NCBI RefSeq assembly: GCF_020682705.1
Contig: NZ_JAGTTN010000005.1
Location: forward strand, 62,001 to 126,000
Source of the DNA: Microbacterium allomyrinae
GTDB lineage: Bacteria > Actinomycetota > Actinomycetes > Actinomycetales > Microbacteriaceae
DNA length: 64,000 nucleotides
Direction of reading: 5' to 3'
The notes under the pieces are model-generated. The model had not been told where the DNA came from, searched no databases, and was given only the letters and a program-made list of their open reading frames with translations. This document shows, in pieces, positions 25,252 to 33,965 of the stretch. A program made the position numbers and the translations under genes. Positions within the stretch are counted from its first letter, which is position 1. Each line of letters begins with the position of its first letter.

Positions 25252-26081
25252 AGCGCGCCGATCACGCGAGCCAGCAGCGATGAGATGACCGGCTCGGCCT
25301 CGCGGCCCGCGTCGAGCACCTCGTGATGGCTGAGGGGGGTCTTCTGGATGCCGGCGGCCATGTTGGTGATGAGCGAGAAGCCGAGCACCTCCATGCCCGC
25401 CTGCCGCGCCGCGATCGCCTCGAGCGCCGTCGACATGCCCACGATGTGGCCGCCGATCGCCTTCGCCATCTGCACCTCGGCGGGCGTCTCGTACTGAGGC
25501 CCGTGGAACTGGCAGTACACGCCCTCGTCGAGCGTCGGATCGATCGACCGGGCGAGATCGCGCAGCCGCAGCGAGTAGAGATCGGTGAGGTCGATGAAGG
25601 TGGCGCCCTCCAGCGGCGTGGCGCCGGTGAGGTTGATGTGATCGCTGATGAGCACGGGGGTACCCGGTGTCCAGGTGTGCTTGATGCCGCCGGCGCCGTT
25701 GGTGAGCACCATCGTCCGCGCGCCGGTCGCCGCCGCGGTGCGCACGCTGTGCACCACCCGGCGCGGACCGTGACCCTCGTAGAAGTGGGTGCGCGCGCCG
25801 ATCACCAGCACCCGGCGCCCCTTGGGAGTGACGACGCTGCGGAGCGTTCCCACATGCCCGGTGAGAGCGGGGGCGCTGAAGCCCGTGACCTGGGTGGCGG
25901 GGAAGCTGGCCGTGGTCTCGCCGAGGAGCTCTGCCGCCTTGCCCCAGCCGCTGCCGAGCGTGAGGGCGATGTCGTGGCGTTCGACGCCGGTGATTCGGGC
26001 GATGTCCTCGGCGGCGGTGGCCGCGACCTCGAACGGGTCGGCGGCGGGGTCGTCGAGAGGGTTGCCGGTGCTGTCTGACAT
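25248..26081 (-). CDS. punA: Purine nucleoside phosphorylase (trimeric type)
   Basis: A 277-aa protein of the trimeric inosine/guanosine phosphorylase class. Elements: LTLGSGWGKAA (phosphate site, about 40-50), RTHFYEGH (about 96-103), NGAGGIKHTW, FHGPQYETPAE and the purine-site stretch NMAAGIQ near residue 243. It cleaves inosine, guanosine and deoxy forms to base plus pentose-1-phosphate and completes the path begun by Add. First gene of a two-gene operon with the mutase. A TAGAGT hexamer six bases before the ATG suggests leaderless transcription. Confidence 0.95.
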   Translation of the reverse strand: MSDSTGNPLDDPAADPFEVAATAAEDIARITGVERHDIALTLGSGWGKAAELLGETTASFPATQVTGFSAPALTGHVGTLRSVVTPKGRRVLVIGARTHFYEGHGPRRVVHSVRTAAATGARTMVLTNGAGGIKHTWTPGTPVLISDHINLTGATPLEGATFIDLTDLYSLRLRDLARSIDPTLDEGVYCQFHGPQYETPAEVQMAKAIGGHIVGMSTALEAIAARQAGMEVLGFSLITNMAAGIQKTPLSHHEVLDAGREAEPVISSLLARVIGAL

Positions 26082-26087
26082 GCCCCC

Positions 26088-26093
26088 ACTCTA
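26088..26093 (-). promoter_or_regulatory. Leaderless-type -10 element, PNP gene
   Basis: TAGAGT with a six-base spacer (GGGGGC on the coding strand) to the ATG. Confidence 0.65.
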
Positions 26094-26168
26094 GGAACCC
26101 CGGCGCGCGAGGGCCACCAGCGCGCACGGATGCCGTGCCGCATGTCGTCCGCCGGGCATCCGGCGGGA

Positions 26169-26174
26169 GAGAAT
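26169..26174 (+). promoter_or_regulatory. Possible leaderless -10 variant (GAGAAT)
   Basis: GAGAAT is followed by seven bases and ATG at 26182. The same hexamer and spacing precede the GTG at 55400. Weaker than the TAnnnT sites. Confidence 0.35.
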
Positions 26175-26181
26175 GGGAGTC

Positions 26182-27630
26182 ATGTCCTTGAGCTTCGAGA
26201 CCACGCAGAGCGTCGCGATCATCGGCGGTGGCCCCGGCGGCTACGAAGCGGCGCTGGCCGCCGCTCAGCTCGGAGCCGAGGTGACGGTGGTCGAGCGCGC
26301 GGGAATCGGCGGCTCGGCCGTGATCACCGATGTCGTTCCGTCCAAGACGCTCATCGCCACCGCCGACGCCGCAGTGGCGATCGCCGGCGCGAGCGACCTG
26401 GGCGTGCAGCTGTTCGCGAAGAGCAAGGACGGGAAGCCTCTCAAGCCCGAGATCGCGATCAACCTGAACGCGGTCAACAAGCGGCTCCTCTCGCTCGCGC
26501 GGCAGCAGTCCGACGACATGCGCGCCTCGCTCGTCGAGGCGGGCGTGCGGATCATCTCCGGTCACGGCAGGCTCGAGGGCGACAATGCCGTGGTCGTCTC
26601 GACCGGCCCCGGAGGAACCGACTTCGACCGCATCGAGGCCGACACGCTCGTCCTGTCGGTCGGTGCGTCGCCGCGTCAGCTGCCGTCCGCCATGCCCGAC
26701 GGCGAGCGGATCCTCACCTGGACGCAGTTGTACGACATGACCGAGCTGCCCCCGCACCTGATCGTGGTGGGGTCGGGTGTCACCGGCGCCGAGTTCGCCG
26801 GCGCCTATATGAATCTCGGCGCCAAAGTCACGCTCGTGTCCAGCCGCGACCAGGTGCTCCCCGGCGAAGACAAAGACGCCGCGGCCGTGATCGAGAAGGT
26901 CTTCAAGCGCGGAGGGATGACGCTGCTGTCGAAGTCGCGTGCCGACACCGTCGAGCGCGTCGCAGACGGCGTCGTCGTCACGCTGTCCGACGGTCGCACC
27001 GTCGAAGGCAGCCACTGCCTGATGGCGGTCGGCTCGATCCCGAACACCGCGGGCCTCGGGCTCGAGCAGGCGGGCGTGCAGATGACGGAGTCCGGTCACA
27101 TCCAGGTCAACCGGGTCGCGCGCACATCGGTGCCGAACATCTACGCCGCCGGCGACTGCACCACGTTCGTGCCGCTCGCCTCCGTCGCCTCGATGCAGGG
27201 TCGCACCGCGATCTTCCACGCTCTCGGCGATGTCGTGATCCCGCTCGAGCGCCGCCGCATCACGTCGAACATCTTCACCGCGCCCGAGATCGCGACGATC
27301 GGCTGGCAGGAGAAGGACATCGAGGACGGCCTCATCAATGCCGTCGTGCACAAGCTCCCGCTCGCCTCCAATCCGCGCGCGAAGATGATGGGCATCAAGG
27401 ACGGCTTCGTGAAGCTGATCGCCCGGCAGGGCAGCGGCAGCGTCGTCGGCGGCGTCATCGTCGGCCCGCGCGCGTCCGAGCTCATCTACCCGATCGCGAT
27501 CGCCGTCGAGAGGCGTCTGACGGTCGACCAGGTGTCGCGCGTCTTCGCGGTCTACCCGTCGCTGTCCAGCAGCATCACCGACGCCGCACGCGCCATGCAC
27601 GTCGTAGACCACAACATCTACGGGGCCTGA
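26182..27630 (+). CDS. NAD(P)H-quinone dehydrogenase, dihydrolipoamide-dehydrogenase homologue lacking the redox cysteines
   Basis: A 482-aa flavoprotein of the pyridine-nucleotide disulfide reductase fold: FAD loop IIGGGPGGYEAA (12-23), NAD(P) loop VVGSGVTGAEFAG (about 195-207) and FAD motif IYAAGDCT (about 315). The segment after GIGG reads SAVITDVVPSKT, so both cysteines of the CxxxxC redox pair are absent, and the C-terminal dimer domain lacks the usual catalytic His-Glu context. This matches mycobacterial LpdA (Rv3303c), a quinone reductase, rather than a true lipoamide dehydrogenase. The ATG at 26173 is an alternative start. Monocistronic and divergent from PNP; synteny with PNP and mutase is also seen in Mycobacterium. 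Confidence 0.88.
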   Translation: MSLSFETTQSVAIIGGGPGGYEAALAAAQLGAEVTVVERAGIGGSAVITDVVPSKTLIATADAAVAIAGASDLGVQLFAKSKDGKPLKPEIAINLNAVNKRLLSLARQQSDDMRASLVEAGVRIISGHGRLEGDNAVVVSTGPGGTDFDRIEADTLVLSVGASPRQLPSAMPDGERILTWTQLYDMTELPPHLIVVGSGVTGAEFAGAYMNLGAKVTLVSSRDQVLPGEDKDAAAVIEKVFKRGGMTLLSKSRADTVERVADGVVVTLSDGRTVEGSHCLMAVGSIPNTAGLGLEQAGVQMTESGHIQVNRVARTSVPNIYAAGDCTTFVPLASVASMQGRTAIFHALGDVVIPLERRRITSNIFTAPEIATIGWQEKDIEDGLINAVVHKLPLASNPRAKMMGIKDGFVKLIARQGSGSVVGGVIVGPRASELIYPIAIAVERRLTVDQVSRVFAVYPSLSSSITDAARAMHVVDHNIYGA

Positions 27631-27661
27631 CCGCTGAGTTCGAGGCCCTGCTGCGAACCGC

Positions 27662-28597
27662 TCACGCCATACGCGAGAACTCGGCGCGGTACGCGCTGGG
27701 CGATGCGCCGACGTGGCGGTGGAAGGTCGCACGAAGCGCTGCGGCGCTGCCGAGGCCGGTTCGCTGCGCCACCGTCTCGACGGGATCTGAAGTGGTCTCG
27801 AGCAACTCCCGGGCGGCGTCCACGCGCGCGAGGGTGAGCCAGGCGAGGGGCGTTGTGCCGGTGGCGGCGGAGAACCGTCGCAGGAACGTGCGGCGTGACA
27901 TGTGCATCGCGCGGGCGAGGTCGTCGATGCGGTGCGGCTGATCGAGCCGGTCGAGCATCTGCCGGCACAGATCCGCGATGCAGTCGCTGTCGACGGCAGG
28001 TACGAGGCGCTCCCGGTACGCCGTCTGCGATCCCAGGCGACGAGGAGGAGCGACGAGCGCGCGAGCGCGGTCGTTGGCGGCCGCGGCGCCGCGATCGCTG
28101 CGGACGATGTGCAGGCACAGGTCCAGTCCCGCCAGCACGCCCGCCGATGTCAGGATGTCGCCGTCGTCGATGTAGAGCTGGGCGGGGCGAACGTCGACGA
28201 GCGGGAATCGTCGCCGGAGATCGTCGACCGCTCGCCAATGGGTCGTCGCGAGTCGGCGGTCGAGCACGCCGGCCGCGGCGAGCGCGAACGCGCCCGTGCA
28301 GATCGACACCAGGCGGGCTCCGCGGGCGTGTGCCCCGCGGAGCGCGGCGAGCACTGCCTCCGACGGCATCCGATTCCACTCCGCATATCCCGGGACGATC
28401 ACGGTGTCCGCCTCATCGAGCGCTGCGAGCGGTGCCAGCCGGTCGATGTGCATGCCGGATGCATCCACGCGTGGGTCCTGGCCGCAGAGAGTCACCGTGT
28501 AGTGCGTGGGAGTGAACGTCTGCACGGGGATGGCCAGATCCAACGGGAGCGCGCCGGGCAGAACGAGTACGGCCATGCGATGCGGAACGCGCGACAT
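27662..28597 (-). CDS. GlxA-type AraC-family transcriptional regulator
   Basis: A 311-aa protein. Residues about 5-170 form a DJ-1/PfpI-like (class I glutamine amidotransferase-like) sensor domain with SICTGAFALAAAG, in which Cys100 is at the nucleophile-elbow position. Residues about 210-305 are an AraC double helix-turn-helix (IDDLARAMHMSRRTFLRRF, then VAQRTGLGSAAALRATFHRHVG). The start is backed by TACGAT six bases upstream; an ATG seven codons later is the alternative. Divergent from the HD gene, with which it shares a very short promoter region, so that gene is the likely target. Confidence 0.9.
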   Translation of the reverse strand: MSRVPHRMAVLVLPGALPLDLAIPVQTFTPTHYTVTLCGQDPRVDASGMHIDRLAPLAALDEADTVIVPGYAEWNRMPSEAVLAALRGAHARGARLVSICTGAFALAAAGVLDRRLATTHWRAVDDLRRRFPLVDVRPAQLYIDDGDILTSAGVLAGLDLCLHIVRSDRGAAAANDRARALVAPPRRLGSQTAYRERLVPAVDSDCIADLCRQMLDRLDQPHRIDDLARAMHMSRRTFLRRFSAATGTTPLAWLTLARVDAARELLETTSDPVETVAQRTGLGSAAALRATFHRHVGASPSAYRAEFSRMA

Positions 28598-28603
28598 GGC
28601 ACG

Positions 28604-28609
28604 ATCGTA
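28604..28609 (-). promoter_or_regulatory. Leaderless-type -10 element, AraC-family gene
   Basis: TACGAT with a six-base spacer to the ATG. Confidence 0.6.
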
Positions 28610-28655
28610 GCGATCTACGGCATTCGTGCCAGCCGTCGTTCGGGGCTCCGATCCC

Positions 28656-28661
28656 TAGCGT
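28656..28661 (+). promoter_or_regulatory. Leaderless-type -10 element, HD gene
   Basis: TAGCGT with a seven-base spacer to the ATG at 28669. It lies 46 bp from the divergent -10 of the AraC-family gene. Confidence 0.6.
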
Positions 28662-28668
28662 GAGAGAC

Positions 28669-29301
28669 ATGACCGATACTCTCGCCCTGCCGACCGGACC
28701 GATGGCCGACGGCATCCTGGCTGCCGTCCACGCGAGCGAATCCGGCGCTCTCGCCCGGCACAGTATTCGCACTTTCCTGTTCGCCGAGATCATCGCCGCC
28801 AGGTCGGGAGCGGACGCGCATCCCGAATACGACCGCGACGTGCTGTTCGCCGCTACGGTGCTGCACGATCTCGGCCTGGGCTCGGAGGCCCCGGGCAGCG
28901 AGCGCTTCGAGATCGAGGGGGCGGACCGCGCCGCCGCGCTGCTGCAGGAGCACGGGATGGCGCAGGGCGACATCGAGCGGGTGTGGGACGCCATCGCGCT
29001 GCACACGTCGGCGGGCATCGCCGAGCGCCGTGGAGTGATCGCGTCGCTCACCCGTGCGGGCGTGGCCGCCGACCTCGGCCGGTACGCCGATGCCGTCTCG
29101 GACTACGAGGCAGTCATCCATGCGGCGTACCCGCGCTCCCGCGCCGTGGGGGCGATCGTCGACGCCGTCGTGATGCACGCCGGCCGGTCGGCGACTGCGG
29201 GCGCGCCCTACACGCTCGCCGGGGAACTCGCCCGGGAGAGGTTGCTCGGCGGCCCGACGAGGCTCGAGCTGTCGGTCGCAACGGTCCCGTGGTCGACGTG
29301 A
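28669..29301 (+). CDS. HD-domain hydrolase (cyanamide-hydratase-like)
   Basis: A 210-aa HD-domain protein. Metal-ligand candidates are His in ARHSIRTF (about 31), the paired His66-Asp67 in VLHDLGLG and a later His in ALHTSAG (about 107). The arrangement resembles the cyanamide hydratase/DDI2-like branch of HD proteins, but phosphohydrolase activity is also possible. The ATG at 28669 was chosen over the in-frame GTG at 28660 because it sits seven bases after TAGCGT. Single gene, paired with the divergent GlxA-type regulator. Confidence 0.82.
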   Translation: MTDTLALPTGPMADGILAAVHASESGALARHSIRTFLFAEIIAARSGADAHPEYDRDVLFAATVLHDLGLGSEAPGSERFEIEGADRAAALLQEHGMAQGDIERVWDAIALHTSAGIAERRGVIASLTRAGVAADLGRYADAVSDYEAVIHAAYPRSRAVGAIVDAVVMHAGRSATAGAPYTLAGELARERLLGGPTRLELSVATVPWST

Positions 29302-29335
29302 GGGCAATCGAGTCCCGACCGCCGAGGTCGGAATC

Positions 29336-31102
29336 TCAGGAGATCGTGAGCAGCTGGTGCCCCGCCGACACGGTCGTGCCGGCGTCGGCGTTGATCGCGC
29401 CGATCACGCCGTCTTTGTGGGCCTGAATCGGCTGCTCCATCTTCATCGCCTCGAGCACGACGACGAGGTCGCCCTTGACGACCTGCTGGCCGTCTGCGAC
29501 GGCGACCTTGACGATCGTCGCCTGCATCGGCGCCTTGACGGCATCGCCCGACGCGGCCGAGACGACCGAGGGGGAGTGCGACCGGCGAGACGGCGGTACC
29601 GCGGCCGGGCGGCCGGCGGCGCCGGGCGCGGACACCACGCGGTCGGGCAGATTCACTTCGAGGCGCCTGCCGGCGACCTCGACGACCACGGTGTGGCGCG
29701 CCTCGGAGGGCTTGGGCGACTCGAGCTCGCCGTCCCACGGCGCGATGTCGTTGACGAAGTCGGTCTCGATCCAGCGCGTGAAGACGCCGAAGACGCCGTC
29801 CTCCGCGGTGAACGCGGGGTCGCGCACCACTTTGCGGTGGAAGGGCAGCACCGTGGGCAGGCCGGCGACCTCGAACTCATCGAGCGCACGCCGAGCCCGC
29901 TCCAGGGCCTCGGCACGGTCGCGACCGGTCACGATGATCTTCGCCAGCAGCGAGTCGAACGCGCCCGAGACGCTGTCGCCCGCGGTCACGCCGGAGTCCA
30001 GACGGATGCCCGGGCCGCCGAACGTCTTGAAGACGTGGATCGGGCCGGGCTGGGGGAGGAACCCGCGACCGGGGTCCTCGCCGTTGATGCGGAACTCGAT
30101 CGAGTGGCCGTCGGCCACCGGATCGTCGTAGCCGATCTCCTCGCCCTCGGCGAGACGGAACTGCTCGCGCACCAGGTCGACGCCGGTGATCTCCTCCGAG
30201 ACCGGGTGCTCGACCTGCAGGCGGGTGTTGACCTCGAGGAACGAGATCGTGCCGTCGGCGCCGATGAGGAATTCGCAGGTTCCCGCGCCGACGTAGCCCA
30301 CCTCGCGCAGGATCGCCTTGGACGACTCGTACAGGATCGTGTTCTGCTCGTCGCTGAGGAAAGGGGCGGGCGCCTCTTCGACGAGCTTCTGATGGCGACG
30401 CTGCAGCGAGCAGTCGCGCGTCGAGATCACGACGACGTTGCCCGCGGCATCTGCGAGGCACTGCGTCTCGACGTGGCGCGGCTTGTCGAGGTACTTCTCG
30501 ACGAAGCACTCGCCGCGACCGAAGGCGCTGATCGCCTCACGTGTGGCCGATTCGAAGAGTTCGGGCACTTCGTCGATCGTGCGGGCGACCTTGAGTCCGC
30601 GTCCGCCGCCGCCGTACGCGGCCTTGATGGCGATCGGCAGGCCGACGGTCTCGGCGAACGCGATGACCTCGTCGGCACCGGCCACGGGACCGGGGGTGCC
30701 CGGGGCGAGAGGTGCTCCGACCTTCTCGGCGACCGAGCGGGCGGTGACCTTGTCGCCCAGGGCTTCGATGGCTTCGGGGCTCGGGCCGATCCAGGTCATC
30801 CCGGCATCGATGACGGCGCGGGCGAACTCGGCGTTCTCCGCGAGGAAGCCGTACCCGGGGTGGACGGCGTCTGCGCCGGAGCGCCGGGCGATGGAGAGGA
30901 TCTTCTCGATCGAGAGATAGGTCTCGGCGCTCGTGGCGCCGTCGAGCGCGAATGCCTCGTCGGCGAGCCGCGCGTGCATGGCATCGCGGTCCTGGTCGGC
31001 GTAGACGGCGACCGACGCCTTTCCGGCGTCGCGGGCGGCACGGATGACGCGGACGGCGATCTCGCCGCGGTTGGCAACGAGAACCTTGGCGATCTGAGGC
31101 AT
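29336..31102 (-). CDS. Acyl-CoA carboxylase alpha subunit (biotin carboxylase plus biotin carrier)
   Basis: A 588-aa protein. Biotin carboxylase domain, about 1-450: [21 protein letters not shown]-binding YGGGGRGLK, and the catalytic-region [14 protein letters not shown]. The carrier domain at about 515-588 has the biotinylated Lys in EAMKMEQ near residue 553. It corresponds to AccA3-type subunits of acetyl-/propionyl-CoA carboxylases. The start MPQIAK follows TAGGCT by seven bases; an upstream in-frame ATG is less likely. It works with the AccD/AccE subunits at 36.6-38.4 kb and is biotinylated by BirA at 38.5 kb. Confidence 0.95.
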   Translation of the reverse strand: MPQIAKVLVANRGEIAVRVIRAARDAGKASVAVYADQDRDAMHARLADEAFALDGATSAETYLSIEKILSIARRSGADAVHPGYGFLAENAEFARAVIDAGMTWIGPSPEAIEALGDKVTARSVAEKVGAPLAPGTPGPVAGADEVIAFAETVGLPIAIKAAYGGGGRGLKVARTIDEVPELFESATREAISAFGRGECFVEKYLDKPRHVETQCLADAAGNVVVISTRDCSLQRRHQKLVEEAPAPFLSDEQNTILYESSKAILREVGYVGAGTCEFLIGADGTISFLEVNTRLQVEHPVSEEITGVDLVREQFRLAEGEEIGYDDPVADGHSIEFRINGEDPGRGFLPQPGPIHVFKTFGGPGIRLDSGVTAGDSVSGAFDSLLAKIIVTGRDRAEALERARRALDEFEVAGLPTVLPFHRKVVRDPAFTAEDGVFGVFTRWIETDFVNDIAPWDGELESPKPSEARHTVVVEVAGRRLEVNLPDRVVSAPGAAGRPAAVPPSRRSHSPSVVSAASGDAVKAPMQATIVKVAVADGQQVVKGDLVVVLEAMKMEQPIQAHKDGVIGAINADAGTTVSAGHQLLTIS

Positions 31103-31109
31103 GGATGCC

Positions 31110-31115
31110 AGCCTA
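31110..31115 (-). promoter_or_regulatory. Leaderless-type -10 element, carboxylase alpha gene
   Basis: TAGGCT with a seven-base spacer to the ATG. Confidence 0.65.
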
Positions 31116-31180
31116 CCGACGCTCACCCCGCCGCTTTTGAGCGGTTCATACAAGAACCGACGAGAAACGTGGGATTCCTA

Positions 31181-31861
31181 CTACAAGCCCGGACGACCGT
31201 CGGCGAGGGAGGGGTCGGTCGTGTTCCACAGCGTCGGCCAGTCGACGCCGAGCTCGCGCACCAGCGTCCGCAGGGTCGACACCGACATCCCGACGACGGT
31301 GGACGGGTCGCCGTCCACCCGCGAGATGAACGCGCCGCCCAGGCTGTCGACCGTGAACGCGCCGGCCACCTGCAGCGGCTCGCCGCTCGCGACGTACGCC
31401 TCGATCTCGGCATCCGTCACGTCGTCGACGAACGAGACGGATGCCTCGGCCACCGCGTGCACCTCGCGGGGAGTCGTTCCCGGCTCGAGGCGCACCACGG
31501 CGTGCCCGGAGTGCAGAACGCCGGTGCGCCCTCGCATCGCCCGCCAGCGTTCGGTGGCGTTCTGGGCGGTGCGTGGCTTGCCGAGCACCTCGCCGTCGAG
31601 CTCGAACATCGAGTCGCCGCCGATCACGATCCCGTCGAAGCCGGGGATGTCGTCGGCCAGGCGCGCCGCCACATCGGCGGCCTTGCGCCGTGCCAGCAGC
31701 AGCACGTGCTCGTCGGGGGCGAGGCGTCGCCCCTCGGCGGCCTCGACGGCGGCGACCACCGCGTCCTCGTCAACGTCGGGAGCGAGGGTGAGGGGGCGGA
31801 TGCCGAACTGCTGCAGGAGCATGAGCCGGGCGGGAGAGGTCGAAGCGAGGCACACGCGCAT
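31181..31861 (-). CDS. maf: Maf-family nucleotide pyrophosphatase
   Basis: A 226-aa Maf/YhdE protein that hydrolyses non-canonical or modified nucleoside triphosphates to monophosphates. N-terminal LASTSPARLMLLQQFGI is the Maf signature (S-x-R near residues 8-12), followed by ARRKAADVA, GGDSMFELDGEVLGKP (metal-binding Asp) and the C-terminal VVGMSVSTL. Slightly longer than the 190-210 common elsewhere. Its place between the carboxylase alpha gene and accD-birA is also found in Mycobacterium. TAGCCT precedes the ATG by six bases. Confidence 0.92.
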   Translation of the reverse strand: MRVCLASTSPARLMLLQQFGIRPLTLAPDVDEDAVVAAVEAAEGRRLAPDEHVLLLARRKAADVAARLADDIPGFDGIVIGGDSMFELDGEVLGKPRTAQNATERWRAMRGRTGVLHSGHAVVRLEPGTTPREVHAVAEASVSFVDDVTDAEIEAYVASGEPLQVAGAFTVDSLGGAFISRVDGDPSTVVGMSVSTLRTLVRELGVDWPTLWNTTDPSLADGRPGL

Positions 31862-31867
31862 GCCCCC

Positions 31868-31873
31868 AGGCTA
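31868..31873 (-). promoter_or_regulatory. Leaderless-type -10 element, maf
   Basis: TAGCCT with a six-base spacer to the ATG. Confidence 0.65.
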
Positions 31874-31928
31874 CCGAGCGCACGCCCCGAGCTGAGCCGG
31901 TCGCCGGCGCATGTGGAATGCTCTTCAG

Positions 31929-33278
31929 GTGAGCGAACCCGGCGAGACCATCGACCTCGACATCACCGATGTCGCCCACGGCGGCGTCTTCGTCGCCCGC
32001 CATGAAGGCCGGGTCGTCTTCGTGCCCGACGCGATCCCGGGCGAGCGCGTGCGCGCACGGCTCGCCGACGCGACCAAGGCCTCGTTCTGGCGTGCCGAGG
32101 CGCTGGAAGTGCTGGATGCCTCGCCCCACCGGCAGCCGCACGCCTGGCGCCAGGCAGACATCGACGTCCCGCCCGAGGATCGGCCCGGCGGAGCGGACTT
32201 CGGACACATCGTGCTCGAGCATCAGCGCGACCTCAAGCTGCGCGTGCTGCAGGACGCTCTCCATCGGTTCGGCGGACTCGACGTGCCCGCGGGCATCCGC
32301 TCCGCCGAGGAACTCGCCGCGGTCGACGAGCTGCTCGGCAGCGACGCCGTGGACGGACTGCGTTGGCGCACCCGCGTGAGTCTGCACGTGGACGACGCCG
32401 GGCGCGTCGGGCCGTACGCGGCCCGCAGCCACCGGGTGATCCCGGTGGACGACCTTCCCCTTGCGACCGCCGACGTGGAGCACGCCGCGCTCGCGCTCCC
32501 CGGCGGCGAGCCGGGTCGTATCGACCTGGTCCAGCCGGCGGACGGGCGCGTGCGCGTCCTGCCGCGGCCCGAGAAGACACGGGATGCCTCGCCCCGCCGT
32601 GGGCGCGGAGGCCCGCGCACCCAGCCGCACGCGCCGCGTCGCTCAGCAGAGGTCGTCATCGAGCGGGTCGGCGATCGGGACTTCCGCGTCGACGCGGAGG
32701 GGTTCTGGCAGGTGCACCGGCACGCGGCATCCGCTCTCACGAGCCTCGTGGACTCGTCGCTGCGCGAGCTGGCAGCCGGCGGCCAGGTGCTGGACCCCGA
32801 TGCATGGCACCTCGATCTGTACGGGGGTGTGGGTCTCTTCGCCGCCACGCTGGGCGACCTCGGGGGTGCATCGACCCGCGTCACCAGCGTCGAGTCGGAT
32901 GCCCGTGCCACCGAGCACGCCGGCGAGAACCTCGCCGAATGGGTCGGCGCCCGCGCCGAGACCGGGCGCGTCGACAGATGGCTCGCGCGGCTCGTCGCCG
33001 AGGCATCCGCCGCCGAACGCGAACGGCTCTCTCGCGGGGTCGTGCTGCTGGACCCGCCGCGCGCCGGGGCGGGCCGAGAGGTCGTGCAGTCCGTCGTCGA
33101 GCTGGCCCCCGTGGCCGTCGTGTACGTCGCGTGCGATCCCGTCGCCCTCGCCCGCGACCTCGGCACGTTCCGCGCCGCCGGCTACGAGACCGCCCGAGTG
33201 GACGCGCTGGACCTCTTTCCGAACTCGCACCACGTCGAAGCGGTCGCCGTCCTCACCCGACCCGGCGTCGATGGCTAG
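31929..33278 (+). CDS. Class I SAM-dependent RNA (uracil-C5) methyltransferase, TrmA/RumA family
   Basis: A 449-aa protein from the GTG at 31929; an ATG at 31911 is the alternative. The GTG was chosen because the N-terminal TRAM-like domain (ETIDLDITDVAHGG) then starts as in the family and AATGCT lies six bases before. SAM-binding DLYGGVGLFAA at about 295-305, DPPRAGAGREV at about 375, catalytic Cys in YVACDP near 401, and the C-terminal FPNSHHVEAV. The iron-sulfur cysteines of some RumA proteins are absent. It would make 5-methyluridine in tRNA or 23S rRNA; which one is not clear. Confidence 0.9.
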   Translation: MSEPGETIDLDITDVAHGGVFVARHEGRVVFVPDAIPGERVRARLADATKASFWRAEALEVLDASPHRQPHAWRQADIDVPPEDRPGGADFGHIVLEHQRDLKLRVLQDALHRFGGLDVPAGIRSAEELAAVDELLGSDAVDGLRWRTRVSLHVDDAGRVGPYAARSHRVIPVDDLPLATADVEHAALALPGGEPGRIDLVQPADGRVRVLPRPEKTRDASPRRGRGGPRTQPHAPRRSAEVVIERVGDRDFRVDAEGFWQVHRHAASALTSLVDSSLRELAAGGQVLDPDAWHLDLYGGVGLFAATLGDLGGASTRVTSVESDARATEHAGENLAEWVGARAETGRVDRWLARLVAEASAAERERLSRGVVLLDPPRAGAGREVVQSVVELAPVAVVYVACDPVALARDLGTFRAAGYETARVDALDLFPNSHHVEAVAVLTRPGVDG

Positions 33279-33281
33279 GCT
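33276..33281 (+). promoter_or_regulatory. Leaderless-type -10 element, response regulator gene
   Basis: TAGGCT overlaps the stop codon of the methyltransferase gene and is six bases from the ATG. Confidence 0.65.
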
Positions 33282-33287
33282 GACGAC

Positions 33288-33965
33288 ATGACCCGAGTGG
33301 CTCTCATCGACGACCACGAGTCCGTCCGGCTCGGGCTCGAGGCCGCGTGCGCCCGCGCCGGGACCATGCACGTGGTGTTCTCGGGCAGCACCGTGACCGA
33401 GTACCTGGACTGGCGTGCGTTCTCCGCTGCGCCGCCGGCCGACGTCGTCGTGCTCGATCTGACGCTCGGAGACGGCACGACCGTGACCGAGAATGTGCGC
33501 AGGCTGGTGCTGGACGGCTCGAGCGTCATCATCCACAGCGTCGCCGACCGGCCCGCCGCGGTGCGTGAGGCGCTCGCTGCGGGCGCCGCCGGCGTCGTGA
33601 GCAAATCCTCGCGCATCGACGACGTGATCGCCGCCGTGCGCACGGTCGCCAAGGGCGAGCCGCTGAACAACGTCGAATGGGCCAGTGCGGTCGAAGGCGA
33701 CCGCGAGTTCGCCGACGCCCAGCTCTCGGCGCGCGAGCGCGACGTCCTGCGGCTGTACGCCGCGGGCCTGCCGCTCAAGGTGGTCGCCGACCGCCTCGGC
33801 GTCGCCTATTCCACCGCCAAGGAGAACATCACCCGGGTGCGCGTGAAGTACGTCGAGGTCGGTCGCCCCGCCCCGACGAAGGTCGACCTGCTGCGCCGGG
33901 CCATGGAGGACGGGCTCCTCGCGGATTCGGCATCCGACGCGGAGGACATCGCGCGTGGCCGCTGA
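33288..33965 (+). CDS. NarL/LuxR-family response regulator
   Basis: A 225-aa response regulator. Receiver domain (1-125): acidic pair Asp8-Asp9 in LIDDHE, phospho-acceptor Asp in VVLDLTLGDG (about 55) and the conserved Lys in VSKSS (about 105). DNA-binding domain (about 145-205): LSARERDVLRLYAAG and STAKENITRVRVKY, a LuxR-type helix-turn-helix. Its 3' end overlaps the sensor gene by 11 bp, so both are translated together. Confidence 0.93.
   Translation: MTRVALIDDHESVRLGLEAACARAGTMHVVFSGSTVTEYLDWRAFSAAPPADVVVLDLTLGDGTTVTENVRRLVLDGSSVIIHSVADRPAAVREALAAGAAGVVSKSSRIDDVIAAVRTVAKGEPLNNVEWASAVEGDREFADAQLSARERDVLRLYAAGLPLKVVADRLGVAYSTAKENITRVRVKYVEVGRPAPTKVDLLRRAMEDGLLADSASDAEDIARGR

Noticed and set aside
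23398-27732. A 1444-codon open frame on the minus strand
   Set aside because: Only 23398-25251 reads as a mutase; the rest is the reverse of PNP and the flavoprotein gene in a GC-rich shadow frame with no domain pattern.
29357-32005. An 882-codon plus-strand open frame over the carboxylase and maf genes
   Set aside because: Antisense shadow; composition is Asp/Arg/Gly/Ala-rich and no motif is present.
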